Assembly: GCA_963738325.1 (NCBI GenBank)
Contig: CAVTWD010000008.1
Location: 434,001-498,000, forward strand
DNA from: CAVTWD01 sp963738325
Lineage (GTDB): Bacteria > Actinomycetota > Acidimicrobiia > Acidimicrobiales > Ilumatobacteraceae
Length of the DNA stretch: 64,000 nucleotides
Direction: 5' to 3'
This document shows, one piece after another, positions 27,204-38,154 of this stretch (its first letter is position 1; each line of letters starts with the position of its first letter). Position numbers and translations under genes: made by a program. The notes under the pieces are model-generated. The model saw nothing but the letters and a program-made list of their open reading frames with translations, had not been told where the DNA came from and did not search any database.

Positions 27204-27207
<4 letters not shown>
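26089..27207 (-). CDS. Secreted or membrane-anchored TIM-barrel protein (glycoside-hydrolase-like)
   Basis: 372 residues from TTG 27207, which overlaps the aspC stop (TTGA). N-terminal hydrophobic anchor LALLAVALVGVLAVAVAV, linker, then a barrel with alternating strands: GLGAWVDVYDY, DLGVKTLFLQAARND, GVKVVGWYLPKHLD, HFDGVTVDIEDVTDVTDVNQ, YDVWLPMTYWSLRRADWKDA. The acidic pair in VDIEDV sits where catalytic acids lie in related glycosidases. The last 50 residues are a Thr/Pro stalk. It looks like a cell-surface polysaccharide-active protein; the specific activity is not identifiable. Confidence 0.65.
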
Positions 27208-28394
<1,187 letters not shown>

Positions 28395-28412
28395 GGATGC
28401 AATGCTGGCACA

Positions 28413-29540
28413 GTGACCCCCCTCGATCCTGCCCAGATCCGGATCCCCGCTGAGCTGCTCCCCGACGACGGCCGCTTCGGCTCGGGACCGTCCAAGGTGC
28501 GTCCCGAGGCCGTCGCCAACCTGGCCGCCGCCGGGCGCGACTTCCTAGGCACCTCGCATCGCCAACCAGGGGTGAAACGGGTCGTCGGCAGGATCCGCGA
28601 CGGTTTGCGGACGCTGTTCGACCTGCCCTCGGGCTGGGAGGTCGTGCTCGGCAACGGCGGCACGACAGTGTTCTGGGACGTGGCGACGTTCTCCGTCGTT
28701 CACCGCACCAGCCAGCACCTGGTCTTCGGTGAATTCTCGGCGAGGTTCGCGGCGGCGGCCGCCGCGGCCCCCCATCTCGGTGACCCGATCGTGATCGAGT
28801 CCGAACCGGGGACCCATCCCGACGCCGAGCCCGACCCCGCGGTCGACGCCTACGCCCTGACCCACAACGAGACCTCCACCGGGGTGGCGATGCTGCTCGA
28901 GCGGCCCGCGGAAGACGGCCTCGTGCTCGTCGACGCCACCTCGGCGGCCGGCGCCCTGCCCTGGGACCCTGCCCAGGTCGACGTCTACTACTTCGCTCCC
29001 CAGAAGGTGTTCGCCGCGGACGGCGGGCTGTGGATCGCGCTCTGCTCACCGGCCGCGGTCGAGCGTGTCGGCCAGATGGACAAGTCGGGCCGGTGGAAGC
29101 CGGCGTCACTCGACTTGGCCGTGGCGCTCGAGAACAGCCGGCTCGACCAGACCTACAACACGCCGGCATTGGCCACCCTGTTCCTCCTCGATCAGCAGCT
29201 GCAGTGGATCCTCGGGCAGGGCGGGCTCGCCTTCGCCGCGGCCCGCTCGCAGCAGTCGGCCGCCATCCTCTACGGCTGGGCCGAAGCGAGTCCCTACGCC
29301 GCGCCCTTCGTCGGTGACCCGGGCCAACGTTCACCAGTCGTCGGCACGATCGACCTCGACGGCGTCGACGCCAACCTGATCGCGGCCGTGTTGCGGGCCA
29401 ACGGCGTGGTCGACACCGAGAGCTACCGCAAGCTCGGCCGCAACCAACTGCGCATCGGGATGTTCCCCGCCGTCGACCCGGGCGACGTGGCGCAGCTCAC
29501 GCGCTGCATCGACCACGTGGTCGGCGTCGTGCGGTCCTGA
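28413..29540 (+). CDS. serC: Phosphoserine aminotransferase
   Basis: 375 residues from GTG 28413. Second step of serine synthesis, also used in pyridoxal phosphate synthesis. Actinobacterial-type SerC: DDGRFGSGPSKVRPEAVANL, LGTSHRQPGVKRVVGRIRDG, VFWDVATFSV, VDATSAAGALPWDPAQVDVY, YFAPQKVFAADGGLWIALCS (PLP lysine in QK). Ends 26 bases from the convergent ilvC. Confidence 0.92.
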   Translation: MTPLDPAQIRIPAELLPDDGRFGSGPSKVRPEAVANLAAAGRDFLGTSHRQPGVKRVVGRIRDGLRTLFDLPSGWEVVLGNGGTTVFWDVATFSVVHRTSQHLVFGEFSARFAAAAAAAPHLGDPIVIESEPGTHPDAEPDPAVDAYALTHNETSTGVAMLLERPAEDGLVLVDATSAAGALPWDPAQVDVYYFAPQKVFAADGGLWIALCSPAAVERVGQMDKSGRWKPASLDLAVALENSRLDQTYNTPALATLFLLDQQLQWILGQGGLAFAAARSQQSAAILYGWAEASPYAAPFVGDPGQRSPVVGTIDLDGVDANLIAAVLRANGVVDTESYRKLGRNQLRIGMFPAVDPGDVAQLTRCIDHVVGVVRS

Positions 29541-29565
29541 CCACGCGCGTCAAGCGCGCGCCGCC

Positions 29566-30594
29566 TCATCCGCCGCTGACGTCGGCCACCTTCTGCCGCC
29601 CGGCCGAGATCCAGGGCATCATCGCCCGCAGCTCACCGCCGACCACTTCGATCGGATGGCGCTGGCCCGCCTCCCGCAGCGCGTTGAAGCGAGCGCGGCC
29701 CGAGTCGCTCTCGGCCACCCACTCGTCGGCGAAGGCCCCTGAGCGGATCTCCTCCAGGATGCGGGACATCTCGTCACGGGTCGCCGAGGTGATGATGCGG
29801 GGACCGCGGGTGAGGTCGCCGTACTCGGCGGTGTCCGAGATGGAATAGCGCATCCCGGCGATGCCCTCCTCGTACATGAGGTCGACGATCAGCTTCACCT
29901 CGTGCAGGCATTCGAAGTAGGCCATCTCCGGCTGGTAACCGGCCTCGACGAGCGTCTCGAACCCGGCCTGGACCAGCGAGGTGAGCCCGCCGCACAGCAC
30001 CACCTGCTCACCGAAGAGATCGGTCTCGGTCTCTTCGGCGAAGGTCGTCTCGATGACTCCGGCCCGCGTCCCACCAATGGCGTCGGCGTACGACAGGGCC
30101 AGCTGCTTGGCCTTTCCGCTCGCGTCCTGGGCCACGGCGATGAGGCACGGCACGCCGCCGCCCTCGGTGTAGGTCCGCCGGACGAGATGCCCGGGGCCCT
30201 TGGGGGCCACCATGATCACGTCGACCCCTTCGGGGGCCACGATGCGCCCGAAGCGGATGTTGAAGCCGTGCGCGAAGGCCAGGGCATCGCCCGGCTGCAG
30301 GCTGGCGGCGATGTCGGCTTCGTAGATGCGCTTCTGCTCGGTGTCGGGCAGCAGCATCATGATGACGTCGGCCTCGCGGGCCGCTTCGGCGATCGGGAGC
30401 ACGCGCAGCCCGGCCGCTTCGGCCTTGGCCACCGATGCCGATCCTTCGCGGAGGCCGACGCGGACGTCGACGCCCGAGTCCTTGAGGTTCAGCGCGTGGG
30501 CGTGGCCCTGCGAGCCGTAGCCGATGACGGCCACCTTGCGGCCGAGGATGGCCGAACGGTCGGCGTCGGCCTCGTAGTAGATGGTGGCAGGCAT
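29566..30594 (-). CDS. ilvC: Ketol-acid reductoisomerase
   Basis: 342 residues, class I. NADPH-dependent isomeroreduction of acetolactate/acetohydroxybutyrate. Rossmann motif VAVIGYGSQGHAHALNLKDS, VAPKGPGHLVRRTY, metal site ETETDLFGEQVVLCGG and FECLHEVKLIVDLMYEEG. The start is directly adjacent to the ilvN stop. Confidence 0.96.
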   Translation of the reverse strand: MPATIYYEADADRSAILGRKVAVIGYGSQGHAHALNLKDSGVDVRVGLREGSASVAKAEAAGLRVLPIAEAAREADVIMMLLPDTEQKRIYEADIAASLQPGDALAFAHGFNIRFGRIVAPEGVDVIMVAPKGPGHLVRRTYTEGGGVPCLIAVAQDASGKAKQLALSYADAIGGTRAGVIETTFAEETETDLFGEQVVLCGGLTSLVQAGFETLVEAGYQPEMAYFECLHEVKLIVDLMYEEGIAGMRYSISDTAEYGDLTRGPRIITSATRDEMSRILEEIRSGAFADEWVAESDSGRARFNALREAGQRHPIEVVGGELRAMMPWISAGRQKVADVSGG

Positions 30595-31145
30595 TCAGCT
30601 GACCTTTCCCTTGACGGCGCGCAAGCGCGAGTCCCGAACCAGCTTGGGCAGCGCGACGCGACCGGTCCGCTGCAGCTCCACGATCCCATAGCCTCGCACC
30701 AGCTCCTCGAAGTCGTCGAGCTTGTCCGGATGCCCCTCGAGCGAGACGGTGATGGCGTCGGTGCCGACGGCCAGGATCTTGCCCTCGAAGATCTGCGCCA
30801 GCTCCACGATCTGGCCCCGCACCTCCGGATCGACCCGAACCGTGGCCAGGAGCAGCTCGCGCTCGACCGCGCTCGCGGGTCGAGCTCGCTGATCTTCACG
30901 ACGTTGATGAGCTTGAAGAGCTGCTTCACGATCTGCTCGACCGAGGCCGACTCCACGTCGACCACGATGGTGATGCGGCTGAAGCGATCCTCCTCTGTCG
31001 GGGCCACGGCTAGGGAGTAGATGTTGTACCCGCGGCGGGCGAACAGCGACGCCACCCTGGCCAGCACACCCGCCTTGTTCTCGACGAGCACCGAGAGGAT
31101 GTGGTGGGACGGCTGACCCGTCAGGCGGTTCGACGGAGCGTTCAT
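30595..31145 (-). CDS. ilvN: Acetolactate synthase small subunit, one frameshift
   Basis: About 183 residues after correction. Regulatory subunit with an N-terminal ACT domain (HILSVLVENKAGVLARVASL FARRGYNIYSLAVAPTEEDR) that binds valine. The frame breaks near 30880 (KISELDP | AVERELLLATVRVD) and continues with EVRGQIVELAQIFEGKILAV to the end VALPKLVRDSRLRAVKGKVS. It overlaps ilvB by 4 bases. Confidence 0.92.
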
Positions 31146-32872
31146 CGCAAGAGTCCCTTGTCCTGGCTGGGCGGCAGCACGATGTCGTCGTTCGAGTGGC
31201 CCGCCGGCACCATGGGGTACACCTTCTCCCGGCTGTCGACGCGGAACTCGAGCACCACCGGGCGGTCGTCGATGTCATTGGCCTTGTCGACCGCCGGTTG
31301 CACCTCCTCCGGCGCCTCCACCCGGATGCCGATGCAGCCCATCGCCTCGGCCCACTTCACGTAGTCGGGCAGGTCCGGGGAGAGATACACCTCGCTGTAG
31401 CGCTCGTCGTAGAACATCTCCTGCCACTGCCGCACCATGCCCAGGTACGAGTTGTTCAGGATGGCCACCTTGATCGGGATGCGCTCGGTGGCGGCGGTGA
31501 CGAGCTCTTGCGCGGTCATCTGGAAGCAGCCGTCGCCGTCGATGGCCCAGACGGTGCGATCGGGTCGGCCCACCTTGGCGCCGATGGCCGCCGGCACGGC
31601 GAAGCCCATGGTGCCGAGGCCGCCCGAGTTCACCCAGGTGTAGGGCTGCCGGAAGCGCCAGTACTGCGATGCCCACATCTGGTGCTGGCCGACGCCCGAG
31701 ACGAGCACCGTGTCCTCCGGCGCCGAGTCGCGCAAGACCTCGAGGCAGAACTGCGGCTTGAGCGCGTCGCCGGGCAGCGACGGCTCGTAGGTGAGCGGGA
31801 AGGTCTCCTGCCATCCACTGATGCGGCTCTTCCACGCGCTGGTGTCCGCCGGGGTCGCGCCGGCGGCGAGGAGCTTGCGAAGCTCGGCCACGATCTCCTC
31901 GATCACGAGGCGGCAGTCACCGACGATGGGGACGTCGGGACGGCGGACCTTGCCCTGCTCGGCGGGGTCGATGTCGACATGGATGACCTTGGCCTCGGGC
32001 GCGAACGTCGGGATCTTGCCGGTGATGCGGTCGTCGAACCGGGCGCCGAGGGCAACGAGAAGATCGCTGCGCTGCATGGCCGTCACCGCGGTGGCATTGC
32101 CGTGCATGCCGGGCATGCCGAGGCACAACGGGTGCGAGTCGGGGAAGGTGCCGCGGGCCATGAGCGTGGTGACCACGTGGATCTGGGTGAGCTCGGCCAG
32201 CTCGCGCAGCGCGTCCGCGGCGCGCGCCTTCAGGATGCCCCCGCCCACGTACAGCACGGGCCGCTCGGCCTCCAGGATCAGCCGCGCCGCCTCCTTGATC
32301 ATGCGGGGATGGCCCCTCATCGTCGGCTTGTAGCCCGGGAGGTCGACGCCGTCGGGCCAGTACCAGTCCATCGAGCCCTGCAGCACGTCCTTGGGCACGT
32401 CGACGAGCACGGGCCCCGGCCGCCCCGTGGTGGCGATGTGGAAGGCCTCTCGGACGACGCGCGGTAGCTCCTGCGCGCTCATCACCAGCTCGTTGTGTTT
32501 CGTGACCGAACGGGTGATGCCGACGGTGTCGCATTCCTGGAACGCGTCGGTGCCGATGGCCGCGGTACCCACCTGGCCGGTGATGGCAACCATCGGGATC
32601 GAGTCCATGTACGCGTCGCACAGCGGCGTGACGAGGTTGGTGGCGGCCGGGCCGCTCGTCACCATCGCCACCCCCGGGCGGCCGGTGACGTGGGCGTAGC
32701 CCTCGGCCATGTGGCCCGCCCCTTGCTCGTGGCGCACGAGGATGTGACGGATCGACGAGTCGAGCAGGGGGTCGTAGGCGGGGAGGATGCAACCCCCGGG
32801 CAGGCCGAAGACCACCTCGACGCCTTCCATCTCCAGGCTCTTGATGAGCGCTTGGGCTCCGGTGAGTTTCAT
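31142..32872 (-). CDS. ilvB: Acetolactate synthase large subunit
   Basis: 576 residues. ThDP/FAD enzyme that makes 2-acetolactate and 2-aceto-2-hydroxybutyrate. Seen: GLPGGCILPAYDPLLDSSIR, HEQGAGHMAEGYAHVTGRPG (catalytic Glu), FQECDTVGITRSVTKHNELV, ThDP motif AIDGDGCFQMTAQEL through NNSYLGMVRQWQEMFY. First gene of ilvB-ilvN-ilvC. GGAG precedes the ATG. Confidence 0.96.
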   Translation of the reverse strand: MKLTGAQALIKSLEMEGVEVVFGLPGGCILPAYDPLLDSSIRHILVRHEQGAGHMAEGYAHVTGRPGVAMVTSGPAATNLVTPLCDAYMDSIPMVAITGQVGTAAIGTDAFQECDTVGITRSVTKHNELVMSAQELPRVVREAFHIATTGRPGPVLVDVPKDVLQGSMDWYWPDGVDLPGYKPTMRGHPRMIKEAARLILEAERPVLYVGGGILKARAADALRELAELTQIHVVTTLMARGTFPDSHPLCLGMPGMHGNATAVTAMQRSDLLVALGARFDDRITGKIPTFAPEAKVIHVDIDPAEQGKVRRPDVPIVGDCRLVIEEIVAELRKLLAAGATPADTSAWKSRISGWQETFPLTYEPSLPGDALKPQFCLEVLRDSAPEDTVLVSGVGQHQMWASQYWRFRQPYTWVNSGGLGTMGFAVPAAIGAKVGRPDRTVWAIDGDGCFQMTAQELVTAATERIPIKVAILNNSYLGMVRQWQEMFYDERYSEVYLSPDLPDYVKWAEAMGCIGIRVEAPEEVQPAVDKANDIDDRPVVLEFRVDSREKVYPMVPAGHSNDDIVLPPSQDKGLLR

Positions 32873-32900
32873 CGTGCTCTCCTTGGTGGGCGGGATCAGC

Positions 32901-32921
32901 GACCTCCCGTTCGGGGAGGTC
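32901..32921 (-). promoter_or_regulatory. Hairpin in the ilvB leader
   Basis: GACCTCCC and GGGAGGTC pair perfectly around a 5-base loop, 29 bases upstream of ilvB. No T run follows. Short open frames upstream (MGRRWPLPHSRQ and MAAPSFSSVT) are not rich in Ile, Leu or Val, so attenuation is only a possibility here. Confidence 0.35.
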
Positions 32922-33106
32922 GGGGCGCACGCGGACGGAGGCCGCTGCGCCTAGGTCACTGACGAGAATGAGGGAGCGGCCATCGGCGGCCCATTGTGAC
33001 CGGGCTGGCGCGCCCTTGGCAACCCACCCCTCGGGGGCCGGGAGCACGGTCGAAGGCGGGACGCCCCGGGGCGGCGCGCCGGCGCCCGGCATGCGAGGAT
33101 GCCAAC

Positions 33107-33546
33107 GTGGGCGGAGGGCTCAACAGCCGGGAACGCATCATCGAGCGCTCGCTGCCCCTGCTCGAACCGGGGGAAGTCGTCGCTCACGTGGTGCGGGCCT
33201 CGAGGGACCGAACCGCTGGCTGGCATCCTCGCCTCGTTCCTCGTGGCCTTCCCGCTGGCGGGACTCCTCCGGGCGCCCGTGCTCGCCTTCGTGCTGTTCA
33301 TAGCCATCTTCACCACGCTCTACGCGCGGCGGATCGTGCTCGCCACCGATCGGGGGATCGTCGTCATCAAGGCCGGCCGTTGGCGCTTCACCCCGCGGGA
33401 GGTGCTCGACCGTCTCGATCTCGAGACCAAGATCGGGCCGCTGAAGGGCTTCTGGCGGTACGCCGTGCTCAACGGGCGCCGCCTCTACATCGTGCCCCGA
33501 CGTACGCCGAGGTGCAGGCCGCCGACGCCGACGTCGACCAGACCGA
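33107..33546 (+). CDS. Small membrane protein with PH-like domain, frameshifted
   Basis: About 145 residues from GTG 33107: NSRERIIERSLPLLEPGEVV, then after two breaks near 33205-33235 a transmembrane pair (ILASFLVAFPLAGLLRAPVL AFVLFIAIFTTLYARR), then a PH/bPH2-like tail (VLATDRGIVVIKAGRWRF; LKGFWRYAVLNGRRLYIV). It ends approximately at 33546, facing the 3' end of ilvD. Exact stop unclear because of indels. Function unknown. Confidence 0.5.
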
Positions 33547-35258
33547 GCCGCCCGCCCTCAGACTCGGGGTTGGTGATGGCGCCCGTCTCCGCGCCGGTGA
33601 CCAGCCGGGCGTACTTGGCCAGCACCCCGCTGCGGTAGCGGGCCGGCAGCGGCGCCCAGCCGGCGCGGCGCCGGCCAGCTCGTCGTCGTCGACCAAGAGG
33701 TCGAGACGCTTGGTCGCGCACGTCGATCACGATGCGGTCGCCGTCACGGACGCAGCGCGATCGGTCCTGCGTCCACCGCCTCGGGCGCCACGTGGCCGAT
33801 GCAGAACCCCCACGTGCCGCCCGAGAAGCGGCCATCGGTGATCGAGCGCGCAGTCCGCGCCGCGGCCCGCGCCTTTCAGCGCGCCGGTGACGGCCAGCAT
33901 CTCGCGCATCCCGGGGCCGCCCTTCGGCCCCTCGTAGCGGATGACGAGCACGGTGCCCGGGCTGGATCGAGCCGGACAGGATGGCGGTGAGCGCCGCCTC
34001 CTCGCGGTCGAACACGCGGGCCGACGCCTTCGAACCGCAGTTGATCTCGCCGAGACCGGCGACCTTCACCACCGCGCCCTTCGGCGCGAGAGACCCGGTG
34101 AGCACGACGATGCCCGCCCTCGGGATGGATCGGAGCGTCGAGCGGAATGGACGACCACGCCGTCGGGCGCGCGGCGGATCGAGGCGAGCCAGGTTCTCGG
34201 CCAACGTCCTGCCGGTGACGGTCAGGCAGTCGCCGTCGAGCAGGCCCGGCGTCGAGCAGGTGCTGCATGACGACCTGGACGCCGCCGACGGCGTCGAGAT
34301 CGCTCATGTGGAACTTGCCGCCCGGCTTCATGTCGGCGACGTGGGGGACGCGTGCCGCGACGCGGTTGAAGTCGTCGAGGGCGAGGGCACACCGGCCTCG
34401 TTGGCGATGGCGAGCAGGTGCAGCACGGCGTTGGTCGAACCGCCGAGGGCGTTGACGACGGCGATGGCGTTCTCGAAGGCGGCCTTGGTCAGGATCCGAC
34501 GGGGCGTGATGCCCAGCTCGAGGAGGCGGACCACGGCCGCCGCAGGCGCGGGCGTCGTCCTCGCGGCGACGGTCGACGGCCGGCGGCGAGGCGGAGCCCG
34601 GGGAGGCGACATGCCGAGCGCCTCGGCCGCCGACGCCATGGTGTTGGCCGTGAACATGCCGGCGCAGGCCCCTCCGCCGGGGCAGGCCCGCTGCTCGATG
34701 GCGCCGAGCTCCTCCTCGGTGATCGGTGCCCGCCGCGCAGGCACCGACCGCCTCGAACACCGACACGATGTCGAGGGCGCGACCCTTGTAGTGGCCCGGC
34801 AGGATCGAGCCGTTGTAGACGAACACCGACGCGAGGTCGAGACGGGCCGCGGCCATGAGCATGGCGGGGATGCTCTTGTCGCAGCCGGCGAGGCCGACGA
34901 AGCCGTCGAAGCGCTCGGCGTGCATCACCGTCTCGACCGAGTCGGTGATGACCTCCCGTGACACGAGCGAGGCGTGCATGCCCTCGTGGCCCATCGAGAT
35001 CCCGTCGCGACACCGTGATGGTGCCGAACTCGAGCGGAACCCCCCGGCCTCTCGGATGCCTTCCTTGGCCCGCTCGGCCAGCTTGCGCAGCGTCAGGTTG
35101 CACGGCGTGACCTCGTTCCACGAGGAGGCCACGCCGACCTGGGGCTTGTCCCAGTCGCCCTCGCCCAGCCCGACGGCGCGCAGCATGGCGCGGGCCGGTG
35201 CCTTCTGCATCCCGGCGGTGACATCCTGCGAGCGAACCTTCAGCGAACGTTCGGCCAT
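33485..35258 (-). CDS. ilvD: Dihydroxy-acid dehydratase, many frameshifts
   Basis: About 560-590 codons. Fe-S dehydratase producing 2-oxoacids for Val and Ile. N-terminus MAERSLKVRSQDVTAGMQKA at ATG 35258, then WNEVTPCNLTLRKLAERAKE, GLAGCDKSIPAMLMAAARLD (cluster Cys), CPGGGACAGMFTANTMASAA (cluster Cys), LGGSTNAVLHLLAIANEA, MKPGGKFHMSDLDAVGGVQV, and the C-terminal GVLAKYARLVTGAETGAITN. At least eight breaks split it. All conserved blocks are present and in order, and it is the only ilvD seen, so sequencing error is much likelier than decay. The stop may be nearer 33560. Confidence 0.88.
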
Positions 35259-35308
35259 GCCGGCGACGCTACCGCGTGGACCCTGCGCGCCCCCTAGTGT
35301 CCTCCTGG

Positions 35309-36223
35309 ATGGCGACGGTGGTCGAGGCGGGCGATGTCGTGAAGCGCTTCGGGGCCGTCACCGCGCTAGCCGGGGCCACCCTCGAGGTGCGCTCCGGTGT
35401 GACCGGCCTCGTCGGCGCCAACGGCGCCGGCAAGACCACACTGCTCGGCCTGATCCTCGGGCTCTCGCGCCCGACGAGGGCACGATCGAGGTGTTGGGCA
35501 TGGACCCGACCCGCGCCGGTCCCGAGGTGCGCGCCCTCGTCGGCTACTCCCCCGAGCACCACAACCTGCCGGGAGACGTGCGAGCCGCCGACCTCGTCTC
35601 CCATCTGGCCGAGATCCACGGGCTGCCCCACCGAGACGCGGTCGGCCGGGCCAGCGACGCGCTCTGGCAGGTGGGCCTGGGTGAAGAACGCTTCCGTGCC
35701 TTGAGCACCATGTCCACCGGCCAGCGCCAACGCGTGAAGCTGGCCGCCGCGCTCGCCCACGACCCGCGGCTGCTGCTGCTCGACGAACCCACCGACGGCC
35801 TCGACCCGGTGCAGCGCGACGACATGCTCTCGCTCATCCGCCGCATCCGCACCGAGTACGGGATCGACGTGCTGCTGTCGTCGCATCTCCTCGACGAGGT
35901 CGAGCGCGTGTGCGACGACGCCGTCATCCTCGGCGAAGGCCGGGTGGTCGCGGCCGGCCCGCTCGAGTCGCTTCGCGCTCAGCGTCGGCGGCTGGGAGCT
36001 CGAAGTGGAAGGCGACGTCGCCCTCCTCGTGGCCCGGCTGCACGCGCAGGGCGCGTCGGTGGACCAGGACGGGACGCGGCTGCGCGTCGACGGCGTGGGC
36101 TCGGCCACGCCGATCACCGACGCGGTGGCGAACCTCGGCCTCGGGCTCGTGCGCCTGCAACGGCGGCGCCTGTCGCTCGAGGACGTCTTCCTGGAAGCGG
36201 GCATGTACGGGAGCGGGACATGA
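35309..36223 (+). CDS. ABC-2 type transporter ATP-binding protein, frameshifted
   Basis: About 304 residues. Walker A GANGAGKTTLLGLILGL, Q-loop region GYSPEHHNLPGDVRAADLVS, signature LSTMSTGQRQRVKLAAALAH, Walker B LLLLDEPTDGLDPVQRDDML, H-loop LLSSHLLDEVERVCDDAVIL. Breaks near 35475 and 35975. The C-terminal accessory domain ends GLVRLQRRRLSLEDVFLEAG. Overlaps the permease start (ATGA). Energises export of an unknown substrate. Confidence 0.88.
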
Positions 36224-37087
36224 GCGACGCCCGCATCTTCGACCGGGGTTACCGCGCCTACACCGGGCCGCGCCGCGGGCGAGCCGGTGCCATCCGCAGC
36301 CTGATCCGGGCGACGGCTCAGCGGGTCATGGGCATCAAGCGCCCGGCTCGGACGAAGGTGCTGCCGATGGCGGCGGCCATCATCGCCTTCGTCCCCGCCA
36401 TGGTGTTCGTGGGCGTCGCCGCCCTCATCGACGACCCGCGGGTGCGGGAGCGGGTGATCCCCTCGCTACGGCCAGTACTACGGGTACATCGTGTCCGCGC
36501 TCATCATCTTCGCCGCGTTCGTGGCGCCCGAAGCGTTGTGCCCGGACCGTCGCACGGGCCTGCTGGGGCTGTACCTCGCCTCTCCGCTCTCACGTGACTC
36601 GTACCTGGTGTCCAAGATCATCGCCGTGCTGGGACTCCTCGCCATCGTCACCCTCGGACCGCCCCTGCTGATGCTGCTCGCGTTCGTGCTGCAAGGCCTC
36701 GGGCCGTCCGGGGTGCTCGGCGTGCTCAGCGTGCTCGGGCGGATCCTGCTCGCCGGAGCGCTCGTGGCCGGCGTCTACGCGGGCGTGTCCCTCGGGCTGT
36801 CGAGCTTGTCGGACCGCAAGGCATTCGCCGCGGGCGCGGTGCTGCTCGTGCTGCTCGTCACCAGCGCGGTCACGGGCGCTCTCGTCAACGGCGTCGGCCT
36901 GCCGGAATGGCTGAGTGCCTTCAACCTCGCCGCCTCCCCCTTCGAGCTCGTCCAGCGCATCTACGGTGAGCATGGCGACCTGCCGGAGACGGCCACGTGG
37001 ACCCTTGTGGTCGTCAACGTCGGCTGGATCGTGGTCGGCTTCGGCGTCACCTGGTGGCGCTACCACAGCATCGTGGTGACGCGATGA
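36220..37087 (+). CDS. ABC-2 type permease, one frameshift
   Basis: About 289 residues with six predicted membrane segments, including VLPMAAAIIAFVPAMVFVGV, YIVSALIIFAAFVAPEALCP, IIAVLGLLAIVTLGPPLLML and TWTLVVVNVGWIVVGFGVTW. The conserved RTGLLGLYLASPLSRDSYLV loop marks ABC-2 permeases, which contact the ATPase there. The frame breaks near 36470. The stop overlaps the next ATG. Confidence 0.83.
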
Positions 37088-38154
37088 GCGCGCACACATC
37101 TCCGCCGAACTCGAACCGCCGGATGCTCTGTACGGCTCTCCCAGGTTCAAGTTCGCGCGATCGAGGTCGGACTCGAAGGGCGAGCCCGTGAGCGGGGACG
37201 GGTGGGGGCCGCCCACGGCGGCAGCGGCTGTGCGGGAGCCGTTCATCCACCTCGAACGGGTGTCGAAGTGGTTCGGCGACGTGGTCGCGGTCTCCGACGT
37301 CACGTGCCAGATCGGTCCCGGCGTGACGGCGCTCTTGGGGCCGAACGGCGCCGGCAAGTCCACCGTGCTGCGGCTGCTGGTCGGCCTGGCCCGGCCGTCG
37401 CAGGGCCAGGTGCGGGTGCTCGGGCGGCGATCCCCGCCGCGACATCGGCCTCTTCGGGCGCATCGGGCTGGTGCCCCAGCAGGAGGGCCTCTTCGAGCCG
37501 CTGACGGCGACCCAGTTCGTCACCTCGGCCGCCCGCCTCCTCGACCTGCCCGAACCCGCCGCGGCGGCGGCCCGCGCCCTCGACCTCGTCGAGCTCGACC
37601 CCACAGATCGCCGACCCGTGCGGACGCTCTCGAAGGGCAACCGCCAGCGGGTGAAGGTGGCGGCCGCCCTCGTCCACGACCCGGAGATCCTCGTGCTCGA
37701 CGAGCCACTCAACGGGCTCGACCCCCGCCAGCGGGTGCACCTCATCGACCTCGTGCGCCGCCTCGGGCAACGCCAGGACCGCTGCATCGTCGTGTCCAGC
37801 CATATCCTCGACGAGGTCGAGCGCCTCGGCTCCCGCATCCTCGTGATCGCGCAAGGCCGCCTCGCCGCCGAAGGCGACTTCCGCGCCATACGCGACCTCA
37901 TGGACGACCGGCCCCATCGCCTCCGCCTCGTGAGCGAGCACGCCCCGGCGCTGGCCGCGTGGCTCCTCGAGCACGGGGTGGTCGTCGGGGCGAGGGTCAC
38001 GGCCACAGGCGAGGCCGAGATCGAGACGACGGACATCCATCGGTTCCGCAGAACGGTGGCCGTGGCGGCGCGAGATCTCGGCGCGCCCCTCGACGAGGTC
38101 GTCCCCCTCGACGACGACCTCGACAGCGTCTTCCGCTACCTGGTGGGCCGATGA
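37084..38154 (+). CDS. Second ABC-2 transporter ATP-binding protein, frameshifted
   Basis: About 355 residues. ATG 37084 overlaps the permease stop and reads into a break at about 37096, after which AELEPPDALYGSPRFKFARS leads into FIHLERVSKWFGDVVAVSDV. Walker A LGPNGAGKSTVLRLLVGL, second break near 37440, Q-loop GLVPQQEGLFEPLTATQFVT, signature LSKGNRQRVKVAAALVHD, Walker B ILVLDEPLNGLDPRQRVHLI. GTG 37188 would be an alternative start. Partner of the next permease. Confidence 0.85.

Noticed and set aside
32923..33000. An ilvB leader peptide (MGRRWPLPHSRQ or MAAPSFSSVT)
   Set aside because: Neither peptide is enriched in Ile, Leu or Val and the hairpin lacks a T tract, unlike the convincing leuA and leuB leaders.
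33485..35258. ilvD as a genuine pseudogene
   Set aside because: All conserved blocks, including cluster cysteines, are present in order. It is the only copy seen next to a complete pathway, and neighbouring genes show the same indel pattern.
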